Shown here piece after piece: positions 35,742-48,007 of a stretch of DNA of 64,000 nt. The stretch comes from Eutypa lata. Taxonomy: Eukaryota > Ascomycota > Sordariomycetes > Xylariales > Diatrypaceae. How positions within the stretch are numbered: the first letter of the stretch is position 1; each line of letters opens with the position of its first letter. The translations under genes and the position numbers were made by a program. The notes under the pieces are model-generated. The model saw nothing but the letters and a program-made list of their open reading frames with translations. It did no database searches and was not told the origin of the DNA. Location: contig JAKULF010000010.1 in assembly GCA_022661535.1 (NCBI GenBank), forward strand, positions 1,116,001-1,180,000. Reading direction: 5' to 3'.

Positions 35742-37385
35742 TCGGGGATTCATTTGAAACGACGACGATTTTGATTTACGGATATCAGTGATATAACATC
35801 CACCAAGCGGACAGGCTCCATTCAACATCTATTCTATATACATTTTACTTCGGGATTCTACACTTTTTTAATATTTTATTCGGATATATCATCATCATCT
35901 CCCACATGTACAGCCATCATTCCGACTCAACATCATCGCCATCATCAAACAATCAATCAATCAAACCCGGCATTGTAAGGCATAGCATAAAGATAAAAAC
36001 AAGATTTCAAGAGGGCGCGAGCCCACTCTGTGAAAACATCCTTAACCATTCAAAACATAAAGACGGGCTGGACACCAAAAGAACGACCTCAAAGTCAACA
36101 CAACAACAACACCTTGGGATTCCGGTTTAAAACAGTACGGTTCCTGAATATCATCACCCCTACTCTCTGTGCCCCTTCACTGGGGTTTCAACGAGAGCTA
36201 TTCCATTTCCTTCTTTGGTATATACGCCCATTTATCTACATTACCCTTCTTCGCGTGTGCGAGCTCTATGAGCTTCGCGCATTCGACACACTTAATAATC
36301 GTTGCCGCGGGACGGGCCTCAAAATAGGGGACGACATCGGATCTCCGTTACCTACAGCCTTCGGCGCTGGGTATCTGGGAATTTCGTCATTGGGAGGGGG
36401 ATTGCATGGGAAAAGGAGAGGCTCGTCTGGGATTTTTAATTCGGTTTACTTTCACGTATGCTTGCGTGCGGCAATGGCTGGCTATTGTATACCTACTTCC
36501 TGCGTGTGTATGTATGTGTCATATCACATCCACCCACGCATTATAATAATTAAGAGACTGGGAAGAGAGAGGAGGGCTCTGGAAGCGAGAAAGAAAGGAG
36601 GGACGTCGGAGACGTTGCACGATTTGTTTTTCTCTTCTTTGACTTGATGGTCGGTCTGCGTCATCATCGTCATCATCATCTACTCACTAACTGCTGGACT
36701 TATTTTTTCTTCTTTCTCATGATAACGACGGAGATGACGACTACAACACTTACAACAACAACAACAACAACCTTGACGCGACTACGAGAGAGGAGAAGAG
36801 ACCAGTTATGAGAATCGCGATATCTTTGGATAATTTATGACATGAAAGCGAAACAAGCGAGCGAGCGAGCGAGAGCATGTTGTTTGTTTGTTAACTAGCA
36901 AGCGTTGTCGAGTCTAGAGATACCCCCAGTCTTTTCTGCTTGAAACATGAATAAATAAATACATAAATAAACATATTAACAAATATCTAAAGCCGTCTTT
37001 ACTTGATGAACAGTGTGTAGTGACAGAAAACCTTTGCGATCTTGCACGTTTCGTTACATTGTGATGTGCTCGTTTAGGTTAGGTGCCTACTCGCTGTGAG
37101 GTCTCCTGCAGACATGTTCATCATTCATCAACCCCATAGCGAATGAAGTGATACCTATGTTCTCTACGATGTAGTAGAACAACAACACTCTTGCGCATTG
37201 CTATTACGATTGGATAATTAAGACATTCACTTTCATCCTATACTTTCAGTGTATTTCAGTTATATTTAACTTTTTTTTCATTTTATTTAATTTCTTTCCC
37301 ATTGAGCTGATCTGAGCTGATCTGATCTATGATCCACAGCAACATCACGACCATTTATTCATTCATTCATCCATCCATTGATTCA
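35742..37385. other. Convergent intergenic region
   Basis: It contains the 3' regions of the methyltransferase-like gene (plus) and the P450 gene (minus), CAT/CAA-rich tracts, an AGCGAGCGAGCG repeat near 36854-36872 and CATTCATTCATCCATC near 37358-37378. An open frame at 36030-36647 lacks an ATG start and any domain. Confidence 0.5.
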
Positions 37386-39220
37386 TCACCTCCTCCTCCT
37401 CCTGAACAGGACCTCGGCGGTAGGGCTCGGGCACTTCGTCATCATGAACATCATGGGACTCGGGCGGCCCTGGCCCCCCCTCAGCTTGATGTCGTACCGC
37501 AGCAGCAGGTGGGCGAGGATCATCTTGGCCTCGGCGGCGGCGAAGAACCTTCCGGGGCACGCGTGCCGCCCTAGCCCGAAGTTCGTGTTGGTGTCGCCGA
37601 TGCTGGTGAACTGCCACCGGCCGTTGTTGTTGTTGTTGTTATTTTCGGTATCGCTTCCTCCTTCCCTCCGGGCCCGTCCGTATTTCGTCGCCTGCAGCGC
37701 CCGCTCCCTCTCCACCGCCTGCTGCAGCCGCCAGAACCGCAGGCCGTCGAACGTCTCGGCGTCCGGGTAGAACCGGTCGTCGCGCGATACGCCGGCGAGC
37801 GGCGCCAGCAGGCTTGCGCCCGCGGGGAGGTGCGTCCCGTCCGAGAGGTCGATGGGCCGCATCACCTTGCGGATGAACGAGGTCACGTTGCCGTGGAGGC
37901 GCTGCGACTCGCGCATGAAGCTGTCCATCTTGCGGAGCTTGGCTAGGCTGTCCTTCTCGAACCAGCCGCCTTCTCCTCCGCATCCATCTTCTTCGTCGTA
38001 GTGGTGGTGGTCGTGTTCTAGTATCTCGGATGCTTCCTCCCGCAGGATCTCCTGCATGTCCTGGTGCTCTGCTAGGTCGTAGATGCAGTCCGTCACGAGG
38101 TTGCTCGTCGTGTGGATCGATGCCGCGCTTAGGATCAGTTGTAGGTGTGCCTGCACGTCGAAGCGTGTCTTCTGGTCGTCGGGCAGGGCGTCAAGAAACC
38201 ACTGGACGAAGTCGTCGGGCTTCTCCTCGTCCGCATCCTCCCCAGCCTTCTCATCATCATAGTACCGTTCACTCGTCTCCACATCGTTGCGCAGCCGCTC
38301 CTCGATGATCGGCCGCAGCATCGCCTCCGCCCTGTCCACCATTCGCGGGATCTCGTACAGGTCGGAGATCAGGTACTGCGCGGCGGGCCGCGCCCACTTC
38401 GGGAAGAACTGCAGCTTGATGGCTGCCAGGAACACCGTCGTCGCGTAGTTGATGCTGGTGTCCATCCACGCCTCGGCGCGGCTCAGCGCCTGGCCCGCGA
38501 ACGTGCACCCGCTTAGCCGCGCGACCGTCCGCACGATGAAGGGCTGCGCCTTGAAGGGCGTCCAGTCTGGCCTCGCGTGTTAGCTAATGGTTCTCTGGGC
38601 TCGTAAGAAGGGGGTAGGTTGGAAAAAAGTGTAGATAAAAAAATAAAATTAGAAAAAGAAGGGAAAAGCAAAAAGAAAACGAACCATCGCATTGGGGGAA
38701 CTCCTGGGCTGTGATGAATTCGAGTTCCCTTTTCAGTCTCGGCGCGAGTCGTGAGAGCCGCTGGGATAGGTTATTCCTGAGTAGCTTGGACAACGTCTCG
38801 CTGTGAGGACCCGCGGAGAAGTGAGTGTACTGGCCCAATAGGGCCTCGTTCACCGCTTCCTGCGCACTGAGGGTCTCCTCTGGCAGGGACTTGAGCTCTG
38901 GTAATAACCGCACTGGGATCAGAATCCTAGGACCTTCGGTAGCTCGGATCTGGTAGGTGCTATCCTTGAACTGGTGGGGGGGTTAGCATATGAGATGTCT
39001 CCGGCGGGAACAGATAGAGACTCACCTTTGAGTAGCTATCTCGAATCAAAGTGTCAGCTTCAAACATCCATTTCCGCCTAGAAGCCTTATAGAGCGGCAC
39101 GTCGACTTCTGGTCTTTTACTCGTTGGGCGGAAGAGCCAGACACATAGTAATATCGAACTGAAGATAAAATAGTAACTGAAGTGGCCAGGGATGACAGGT
39201 CCTAGTGGTAGTACACCCAT
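37386..39220 (-). CDS. Cytochrome P450 monooxygenase
   Basis: Exons 39220-39026, 38970-38685 and 38566-37386 join to 553 residues. An N-terminal membrane anchor is visible (about 13-30, YYFIFSSILLCVWLF). P450 hallmarks are present in order: the I-helix SAASIHTTS, with His where many P450s have Asp/Glu, a variant common in fungal P450s of the ent-kaurene-oxidase-like clan; the K-helix ESQR (ExxR); and the heme loop FGLGRHACPG with the axial Cys. The protein therefore sits on the ER, takes electrons from a P450 reductase and hydroxylates an unknown, probably lipophilic substrate. Odd insertions include an acidic/His loop (HDHHHYDEEDG) before the K-helix and a seven-Asn run encoded by AAC/AAT repeats just before the heme loop. 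Splicing restores DWTPFKAQPF across the second junction. All key residues are intact. Confidence 0.95.
37624..37647. repeat. (GTT)n in P450 coding sequence
   Basis: The run encodes seven Asn on the minus strand, between the K-helix/meander region and the heme-binding loop. Confidence 0.85.
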
Positions 39221-41671
39221 TGTTGAGGTAGAATCGGCAGATAGCTGGTGGCTCTCGGATATGGTAGATACTGCTAAGGAATGGTAGAGATGCGGTAGAT
39301 GCGTTGGCGGTATAGGAGGTTGTGCAGCTGGGGGAAGAAGGGAGATGGACGTGTTTTCCGACTGGCTGACAATACACATCCTCGAAGACTTCGTATTGAG
39401 AACTTAAACCGATGTGAATTGTATTAGAATAAAGAATTAGTTGGCCGCGTATAATATGCTCATGCGGTAGGAAGAGCTGATGGTAATGGTGAATGGATAA
39501 TAGAGTGGCAACAACTGCGGTCGACACAATGATGATGCTATGATTAGGATATCGGGTGAAGGACAATGCCGCTACTGAATTAGACCAAGCAATTAAATGT
39601 TTTATTCTAATTGAAAGTCATTAAAAGAAAATGTTAATAAGAACTGCGCCGGGCAAGTAAGTATAAAGTGGTGGAAGGCGTGAAGCCGAAGAAGGGAAGC
39701 CTGAACTGAACGTTGCCGAAGTGCCCCGCGCCGGCAAGCACAGTTTCCGGTCTTAGTACACGTCGATGAGAGCCTCTCTACGATAACCAAAATGAAGAGC
39801 GACGAGAAAGGAAGTAGGATAAGCACTCTATAGAAATTAGAAACAAGACAATGCCATGGCCAGCCAAGCGCATAAGTAGTTGTAAATCTGCAAATCCTTT
39901 TTCATGGATGTGAGAAGAAAACAATCAACTCGAGTCGAAGTCTTCTGGAAACGACCGGGGAGCGATTTGTATTGTACATACGTACATCTGTTATCTATCT
40001 AGAGCCTCTAGGTGCCCGGGCCGCGACTTTTTGCAGCAGAAACAACAATAACAATAAAACCTCCCATGTCGGCGCGTACATCCATAGCTGTATCACGACC
40101 AAAACGGGGCGGTTTGAACAAAAGTCACGATGGACAATGATCTGCCGTTAGTCCTGACTGCTCCTGTTTTCGAATCCTAACCGTTAAGTGGGAGTCTGAA
40201 ACTGAGCCAGCCAGAGAACGGAGCTAGTTAGAAGGGGGCCGGGAGCTGTCACCTCCGGAACCCTGGTCGGCCGCTCCTTTTTTTTTTTTTATTGTTTCCC
40301 GAACGAGATGATCCCGACCAGACGTTTTTTTACAAAGGAGATGCGAGCGATCTTCTAGTTTGGTGTGCACTATCCGTCCGTATCCGTTGATTTCCTCTTG
40401 ACGCCGGTAGCGATAGGTTCCATTGGGAGTTTTTACTAAGCAATTGAATTACTTGCCTTTTTTATTTTTAATAATTATCATCATAGGTGAACGGTGGAGA
40501 GTGAGGCCTCTGAAGAGCGATCAATGCATGGTCATAAGAGGCTTGGCAATATACCTGTCGTCCCCTTCATATGTGGCCATTAATTCTACCGTAAGTAGGG
40601 TATATATTTTGATCTATAGCAGATTGCAAAGGTTACGAAATTGTGAACGATGTTTTAGCAGCATTAATTTACCAGCAATTATTCACTTGAGGTAGGTAAG
40701 CTGTCATAATAACAATCTAGGAAAGGTGAAGAAAGAAGGCTGGTCTAAAAGTGTTCCAGCGGGTTTCAGCTCTTGGGGTTCCTCGGCGAGGTTTCTCCAC
40801 CAGCTGAGTCGCACATAGACCTTTCGGGTTCCAAATCCATTGTAGAGATGCGCAAGTTTCACATTACACTTTCGGTACTGGTTCCGAGGTATGCAGCAGC
40901 AATCAGTCCCAATGTAACACTTGAGGTCCCTGTATAAAAAGGTCATTATCGCATAGATTAAGTCATCATTGTCGGCTAGCGTTGACCACTTAGTTATTAT
41001 ACTATACATCCATAGCACCAGAATCCACCAGCACGGCAAGTTGAGCCGCGTAAAAGAAAGCCGAAAATGGAAGGCTTCTCGAACCTTTGGAAGAACTCCA
41101 GTGCTGTTTCGAGATCCAGTTTCAACTCCCGCGAGCCTGGCATAAATTCGGCACGACTTACCGTTTATTTTTGCTGTGATGGGTTAGTACCAATGTCAGC
41201 ATTCGGTCTGTTAAAAGGGTCTTGAAAGCTTGGCATCTTTAGATCCATCGTTGAATGGGAGTCTTCGCGTTTTCTCTTGTTGCTGTTATGAATACTAATA
41301 GGAATACGTTCTTATTGATATGTATATTCGGCAGTGAAGCTGAATACTTGGCAATACAACTTACCATGTCACAGTATTGTTCTGAGTTGCATGATTGATT
41401 CGCATAGGGATATCAGTTAGAGACGAAATATTTAGTATAAGATCGGGATGATGATTTCCTTGCACAATAGCAAAAATCACTTTACAAGATGGCAGCTACA
41501 CAGAATCTCTTTAACTACAAGTTCTGGATTATCGTGAAGAGGCGTTCAATCGAAACTATGGAGATCAGTCCTACCAATGCTAGTCGAAAGAAGCTACAGA
41601 GATGTTAGGGGGAATACGACGACGGTGGGCTATCCTCCATAGGACCTGTGATGACAAGCCGGCACAAGGTC
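39221..41671. other. Intergenic, with a possible relic on the minus strand
   Basis: The left part is the P450 promoter. At 40704-41260 the minus strand carries discontinuous protein-like stretches, for example MPSFQDPFNRPNADIG near 41240, LKLDLETALEFFQRFEKPSI near 41100 and YNGFGTRKVYVRLSWWRNLA near 40830. They do not join into a recognised gene. The rest shows nothing. Confidence 0.4.
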
Positions 41672-43541
41672 TCAATTATAAGCATCGTCTACGCCATCCG
41701 TCGTGGCCTCCTGCAACGTCCTGAATCTCTCCAACGCTGCTATATTCTGCCCCTGAACGTCGAAGTCATTCATGAACGCCGCCATTTCGGCGAAGAACGC
41801 TCTCAGACGTGGCGGGTCCTCGTGCACTACAAAGTTAGGCAGAATTAGCAACTTCTTAGGCAAATAACAAAGAAGTTATGATGAGCTTTTTGTTGTTAGG
41901 AAGCAAAGGTTTCCGTGACTAAGTAGTGAAGGAGACCTCCCCCCCGAAGACAGGAGATCTGCTACCTATAGAGGAAACAAAGGTACTCAAGACGACAACT
42001 AGAGAGAAGAAGAGAGTAATAAATAAGACGGAAAGTTCGCTTACTGCCATCCTCAGCATACGCATAGATCCTACCAAACTTCCTCGCAATGTCGACGACG
42101 GCCTGGCTGCGCGGGCGCCGCACGTAGTCATACGCGGCCAGGGCATCCTCGATCGCTTTTCGCTGCCGCCGCCGTCCCCCTTGCCCTCGGTCCACAACAG
42201 CGCCGAGCAGGCAGTCCAGCACGGCGGCATCTTCGAGCGCCTGCGCGGCGCCGTTCCCTGCGAACGGCAGCGCGGCGTGGGCTGCGTCGCCGAGGATCGC
42301 CACAACGCTACTGCAACATCTGGAGTTAGCAATTGCTTCCTGGAGGCATCTTAGCGAGACCCGGGGGCTCTTGCCCCATTCCAGTAACCTCAAGCACTTG
42401 AACTAGCTATAAAGGGCAGAAAATACTCCCAATATTACTTACCCCGGCCGCGTGTAGAAGGGCGCATGGTCGTGGTCGGAGAGCGTCCATGAGGCGCTGG
42501 TGTCCCCTTGTGCTACCATGCGGATGATCTGCTGTGCCTCTTCGCTGTAGTCGGCGTATAGGTCCGGGTCTAGCGGCAATGGTGTTTGTTGTCCCTGTTT
42601 TTCGCCATTGCTCTTATCATTATTATTAGCGTCATTGCCATTTCTACTACTACCATTCGCGCCACAATCGTCTGCATCGGTATCTTTAGGAGACCGAAGC
42701 ATACTCGCTGTTGCTGTCGCGGCCCACTCGCCACCGCGGCGGACGGCAACACCCGCGCTTAATCGCGTGCCCTTGTTCAGGGGGATGCAGTTGACGTGGC
42801 CCCTGGGCCCAAGCAGGATCGGCACGTTCTGCGTCCACTTGGGGTTGATCTGGCGCCGTGCCTCCTCCGCCGACACCATGACGCGGTAGATCTGCCAGCC
42901 GTCGAGGTTCTTAGGCGTCGTTGCCGGGTGGTCGGCCCCCAGGAGATGACGCCGAACGAAGCTATGGACACCGTCAGCACCCAGGAGGCAGTCGGCTTCG
43001 GCGCGGGTGCCGTCTTGGAAGGTGAGAAGCAGTGCTGCTGCTGCTGCACCTTCATCGGCTTCGTCGTCGCCATCGTCTCCAGCCGCAGGTATAGGTCTCT
43101 CCTCGACACCGACGAGCTTCTTACCAAAGCTGATGCAGTCCGGGGGGACGAGCTCCAAGAACCCATCGAGCAAGTCGGCGCGACTGACGGTCTTCCGGCC
43201 CTTGGCCCGCCCCAGCTCGGCGACCAGCTGGCCGCTGTGCGGGCCCTGCGCGAGCCTCACCTCGGTCGCCATGGTGCGGTCCTCGTCCTCGCCCATGCGC
43301 AGCGCCTTGCGCGCGTACGCCCGCTGCAGCTCCGCGTCGATGAGCCCCATCGCCTCGATGGCGTTCCGGTGGAGCGCGAGCCCCGCCCCCACGTCTCTGT
43401 ACGCCAGCACCGACTCGTACACGTGGATGTCGACGTGGTGGTGGTGGTGGTGGTGGTGGTGGTGGTGGTGCTGCTTCTTCGCGAGGCCCGCTGCGAGCGC
43501 TAGTCCCGCGATGCCCCCGCCCACGATGGCGACCCTGATTC

Positions 43542-43574
<33 letters not shown>

Positions 43575-43605
43575 GGCTCCCGCCCGCCGTTGTTTCTGTC
43601 GTCAT
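41672..43605 (-). CDS. FAD-dependent monooxygenase, salicylate-hydroxylase-like
   Basis: Exons 43605-42443, 42310-42045 and 41826-41672 give 527 residues. All three flavoprotein hydroxylase motifs are visible: VAIVGGGIAGLALA (GxGxxG, residues 25-38), LLGADGVHSFVRR (DG motif) and, after the first splice, GDAAHAALPFAGNGA (GD motif, FAD ribityl contact). The group hydroxylates aromatic or phenolic substrates using NAD(P)H and oxygen. The substrate here is unknown. CAG-repeat DNA gives a poly-Ser run before the first strand. A GTG repeat (43435-43470 on the plus strand) gives twelve consecutive His between the first helix and second strand of the FAD-binding fold, a loop that may tolerate it. ATG 43605 is chosen because the Rossmann strand follows closely; the frame extends upstream to 43698. 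The second intron (218 bases) is unusually long here. Confidence 0.92.
43435..43470. repeat. (GTG)12 encoding poly-His
   Basis: Twelve perfect triplets lie in frame within the FAD monooxygenase, read as CAC on the coding strand. Confidence 0.95.
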
Positions 43606-46600
43606 CTTCCGTCGCTGGCATGCGACGCGGGGTTGGAGTTGTTGTTTTTTTAATTGTGGGAAAGAGAGAGAAGGCATGTATGGCAGAAGAATGGGCACGT
43701 GAAAGTGAAGGGGGGGAAATGTAGATAGAGAGGTGTAGTTTTATCTGAAGTTGCCCCTTCTTATTAGGCATTATTTTATTTTGACTTCGCTAGCTTGCAT
43801 ATGCAGCCGTGCTGATGAGGAGGGGAGCAAGCATCGTGTCACGCTCCGGAGTCCGGTGGGTAGAGCCTATATTCTGGCTGCAGGCTTATGCAGGAGGACC
43901 ACTGAGACTGTATTACGACCCGATGAATTCTCTCAAAGATGAGACAGAACTCATCATTTCGAGCTGAATCGAGCGAAGGATCACGTGGCTGAACGCCCAT
44001 CTACCCAAACTCTAACTTCAGCATGTTTCTATCTCGTACTAGGATTTTAAAAGATAAAGTGTTGTCTTTATCCCTAAGGGAGAATTAGATTCTCGTGAGA
44101 TGATAGTTTCACATGCTCGTCGTTGGCAACATGGAGTAAAACTCCTGTAAATCTATCTAAGGCGTGACTTGGTTATAGATCATCTAATATGAGTTATCGA
44201 TGGTCTGTATATAACTTCATCGCATATATTAGCAGGCAGTGCTTATAATATATAGTTCGAGACTAGTTCGGCTGAAAATAGTTCGTGATGTTGCAAGCTG
44301 ATTTCAACATTGCTATGGCCATTATGGGACTCGATGAGAAACCAGATGAATCATTAAAGTTAAATATCCTACCCGGAAAAATGTCAGAGGTTGATAGTGA
44401 AACTACTTCAAGAATAAATGCTAAATCAAAGCCATCTTGCTATTACGGTAACGACATTTTGAACGCTGTAAATGTTTCTAACAGGAGAGGGAAACGAGGT
44501 CGAACAACCCATTGGAAGCGCCGTCCTAGCCTATCTTCACAGTGCGTCACAGAACTAATGTCACGCATGCACTTGCGCCATCGTACCAGAAGACCGGAAA
44601 ATGCAAGGCCGGCTATCTTGCAGCTCATTGGGGTCTAGTTACGTGGTGTACCGATGATTGTACATACGAGGCGTCAAACCATAACTAGGCTCATCGTCTA
44701 GTCTAGAGCAAGTTATCAAGTCAATGACAGGGAATCATGATGTTGGGTAGCCTCGTACGTCGGTGGCCTGAGGGATTCCCCAACAGATGGACCGTGCTGA
44801 GGCGACGCGGCGTTTCACGGCAGATATGTATGTACGTAGAGGTAGGTATTAATAGGGATAGCAAGGATAGCTACCGGTCGGTACGCGTGTACAACGCTTC
44901 GTAATGCACGCACTTTACTTTATGCAACCCCATGATCAAAACGTCAATACCTACGTACGAAGCAAACAGAAATCATAAGAGCTCGCAGCTTTCATTTTTG
45001 TTTGTCTGTGCTTAGGAAAGTGGATAGTATCTAACGAGGGCTTTCTAGAAACTTGATTCAAATGTTTTGCTAGCTTGATGATGACCACGGCACTCAGTAG
45101 ACCGGAATCTGTTTCTAGAAGGAGAGGGGAAAAAAGGGGAGAGAGGCTAGTAGGACAAGTAATCTTATCAGATCCGATCAGATCATCGATGGTGCACCGG
45201 GGCAAAGGATTGACAGGTTGTCGTTGACCGCTAGTTCTTTTAGAACGCCGTGTCTAACGCCGGAAAGAGAACCCGAACATTCGTACTCGTGTAGAAAAGG
45301 GGCGTGCGGTTTGAAAATTCAGAAATTACCGCTCAGGGGTGAGTCAAGTCTACTTGGCTAATATGTAGTAGTAGGCACGGGTATACAAGATGTTTCTATA
45401 AAGGAGATCAGGTGATGCTGGACTAATGCGATCCGAGTGGACGGCTCCTAGTGGGCGTGGAGACGATTAATTTCCCCGTTGCTTATCAGATCCGTCCTTA
45501 ACCCGAGACGAAAATTCTTGGGCGCGATTCATTGGAACTCTACGAACTCACGGACCAGACTCTGCACATATGCAAGACAACAATGAAGCGAGACACGTAA
45601 CCACCGATGTCGGAGATGATCAGATTAGATGAGATTGATAATTTGCCGTAGATTGATAAGATTAAATGATTGATTGGTGACGATCGACAATGCACATGCA
45701 TTCTAAAAGCAAAGAGGCGGTGTCATCATTGATGCCATTCGGTACTACGCCAAATACGCAATCCACAGGGTGAAACGCCGACATGAAAAAGCAAAACATT
45801 TCAGTCAAATGGCAAGAATGGTAATCGCTCCCGGTACATAGAAATCCATACACGTGGTAAACACTGGAACGCTACTGCAAGCGAGGCAGTGTGGTAGTGT
45901 GGTAGTGTGGAGTTGGGACGATGAATTCATTCTCTCCATTTCTTAGTTAAAGTACGTACATACCATTCCATGGATGACAGGCTAGGAAAATGGGAAAACC
46001 GGTAAGTAGTTCCGGTATACTGTAGGTAGCTATATCCGCTCAACTATTTAGCGGGGAATACGACAGGAGAAAATATCCCCGATAGACTGATCCAGTTGTG
46101 TTCTAGACTTACTTACCTTTTAGATCTAGTATGTAAGCACTTTGTATTGGATATATATAAACGTACCTAGTCTTCAAAAGGAATGTAGGATTGCTGAATA
46201 AATGTTACTAGTCAGCCTGTCAGCACATCGAGGGACATGGTGGGCTGAGAGCGCCTTCTTTTTTTTATCTTGTTCTTCAGCCTCAAGCTGCTGACATTCT
46301 TGGTCTGACAGGTACACGGCAATTATAGGGTTAGCTTCAAACCCCGACCGGCTTGATCCGTTTTAGTATTACTACCACCAAGCAGCAAATTAAACAGGAT
46401 ATAATAATAGTAAATATACTATGTAAAGAGGTAAGTAATTGTATAGTAATTCATGGACGCCAATCTAACGGCTATGTACTAAAATAAGTAGTGAAGGGCT
46501 TGGCATGGACTGCATACATACCCAAGCACGACATCTGGGGAATTCAATGGAAGCCTGTACTCCGTGCATACGTTCAAGTCCGATTATCGCGATTATCGCG

Positions 46601-48007
46601 CGGTCCCACGGCAGAACTCGCTGACGAAATATTGTGTAATCGTCAAACATTGACCCCACTCAAAATAATGAATGTGTACGAAACGCATTGGGCATGAGCC
46701 ACATGCAATAATTACAACCCAATTTAGAGGCAGTTGCTCAATAAGAAAGAAGAAGAAAAGACTCTTAAAACCGTAATTTGTTATATATAAGACTTATTAT
46801 TGATGTCTAATGCTAACAGCATTTAAAGAAGGAAAAAATGAGACGGATAAGCTAAGCCAAGTCTGGATTATACAGGTGACTAGTTAGAAATACAATTCCC
46901 ATAACAGGATAAAACTTGCATTGCATATGCGTTACACAAACGTCCCCAAGACTTAGTACTTCGTACAAGAGAAGATACATTACAAATTATTCAATTTCAT
47001 ACTACAGATATACTTCATGTAATGTCTTAGCGGGCATAAACCAAAACCGGTATGGACCGGAGCTGTTATCGGAGAGTTGCGAATGGCATTTAGCAAGGAC
47101 AGCCTGGGCTTTAATTTTTTTTTCCTCCAGCCAAGAATGGTTTCATTCGCAGGACATTGATCGACGAAACATCATTGCGGCAAGCTAAGTATGTATTTTG
47201 TTTGCACGCTAACTTTCGCATCTGATAAACATTCGTACACGTTCTCCGTTCTTGCCGTTGTACGTACTATTAAATACTTGAGATAACCCTGGATAGGACA
47301 AGAGGAGCACCACCCACCCCTACCATCATCATCATCATTATTATCATCATCAGCCCAGTGCTTATTAAAGGATTAGAGGATCGTACGGTCGTCGGTAGTT
47401 TCGACCTTCTCAACTTTTTATCTTTAAGCCTCGTTTCCCCAACCTGAATCCTTCTAACCTTCCCCCCTCCTAACGTGCATACACACTAAACAACTTTAAC
47501 ATCAAGCTTGGGACTATTCTGAGTCTCATCTTCTATTGTTAGTTGATCCCGTCTTTGTATGTGTAACACATCTGCTATACATTGTCATTTCATTCTCCTA
47601 TTGTAGTAACAACAAAGGCTTTCCTGAAAGGAGTCAGTTACCACTTCTGCCGACTGCATCAGTTATGTTCGAAGTCGACTAAGAACTGCTCCGACTTTGT
47701 GGTCTTATCAATCAATCATATCTCGCGTTATTGGCATCCAAACTGTAAAGCCGAGGTTTAATTACTAACCAGTACCTACATAAAGTTCTACATCCTAACC
47801 GCATTGAACCGGCCTTTGCCCACAAACATCGGAACTAAGAGCACCCCACCACACCACCACGACTTATTACGGTTATCAATCGCCGTCTTGCCACCTACAC
47901 ACATACACACATCTTGTGGTTACCTAAGATAATATCTTTCATTCCTACGTCACCTAAATTAATTCTTGCTTAACCTAAACTTTCCTTACGCTCATATCTC
48001 GACAACT
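43606..48007. other. 4.4 kb gene-poor interval
   Basis: No gene is supported. The ATG-initiated open stretch at 44288-44638 (116 residues) has no domain. GTGTGGTA repeats are at 45889-45911, and CATCATCAT/TTATTATCATCATC is at 47323-47353. The last 600 bases are C/T-rich and likely promoter and leader of the reductase at 48008. Confidence 0.5.

Noticed and set aside
36030..36647. 205-codon open frame after the methyltransferase-like gene
   Set aside because: It begins at GTG without an ATG in good context, shows no domain, and lies in a probable 3' region.
44288..44638. 116-codon open frame
   Set aside because: No domain, ordinary AT-rich composition and no supporting signals.
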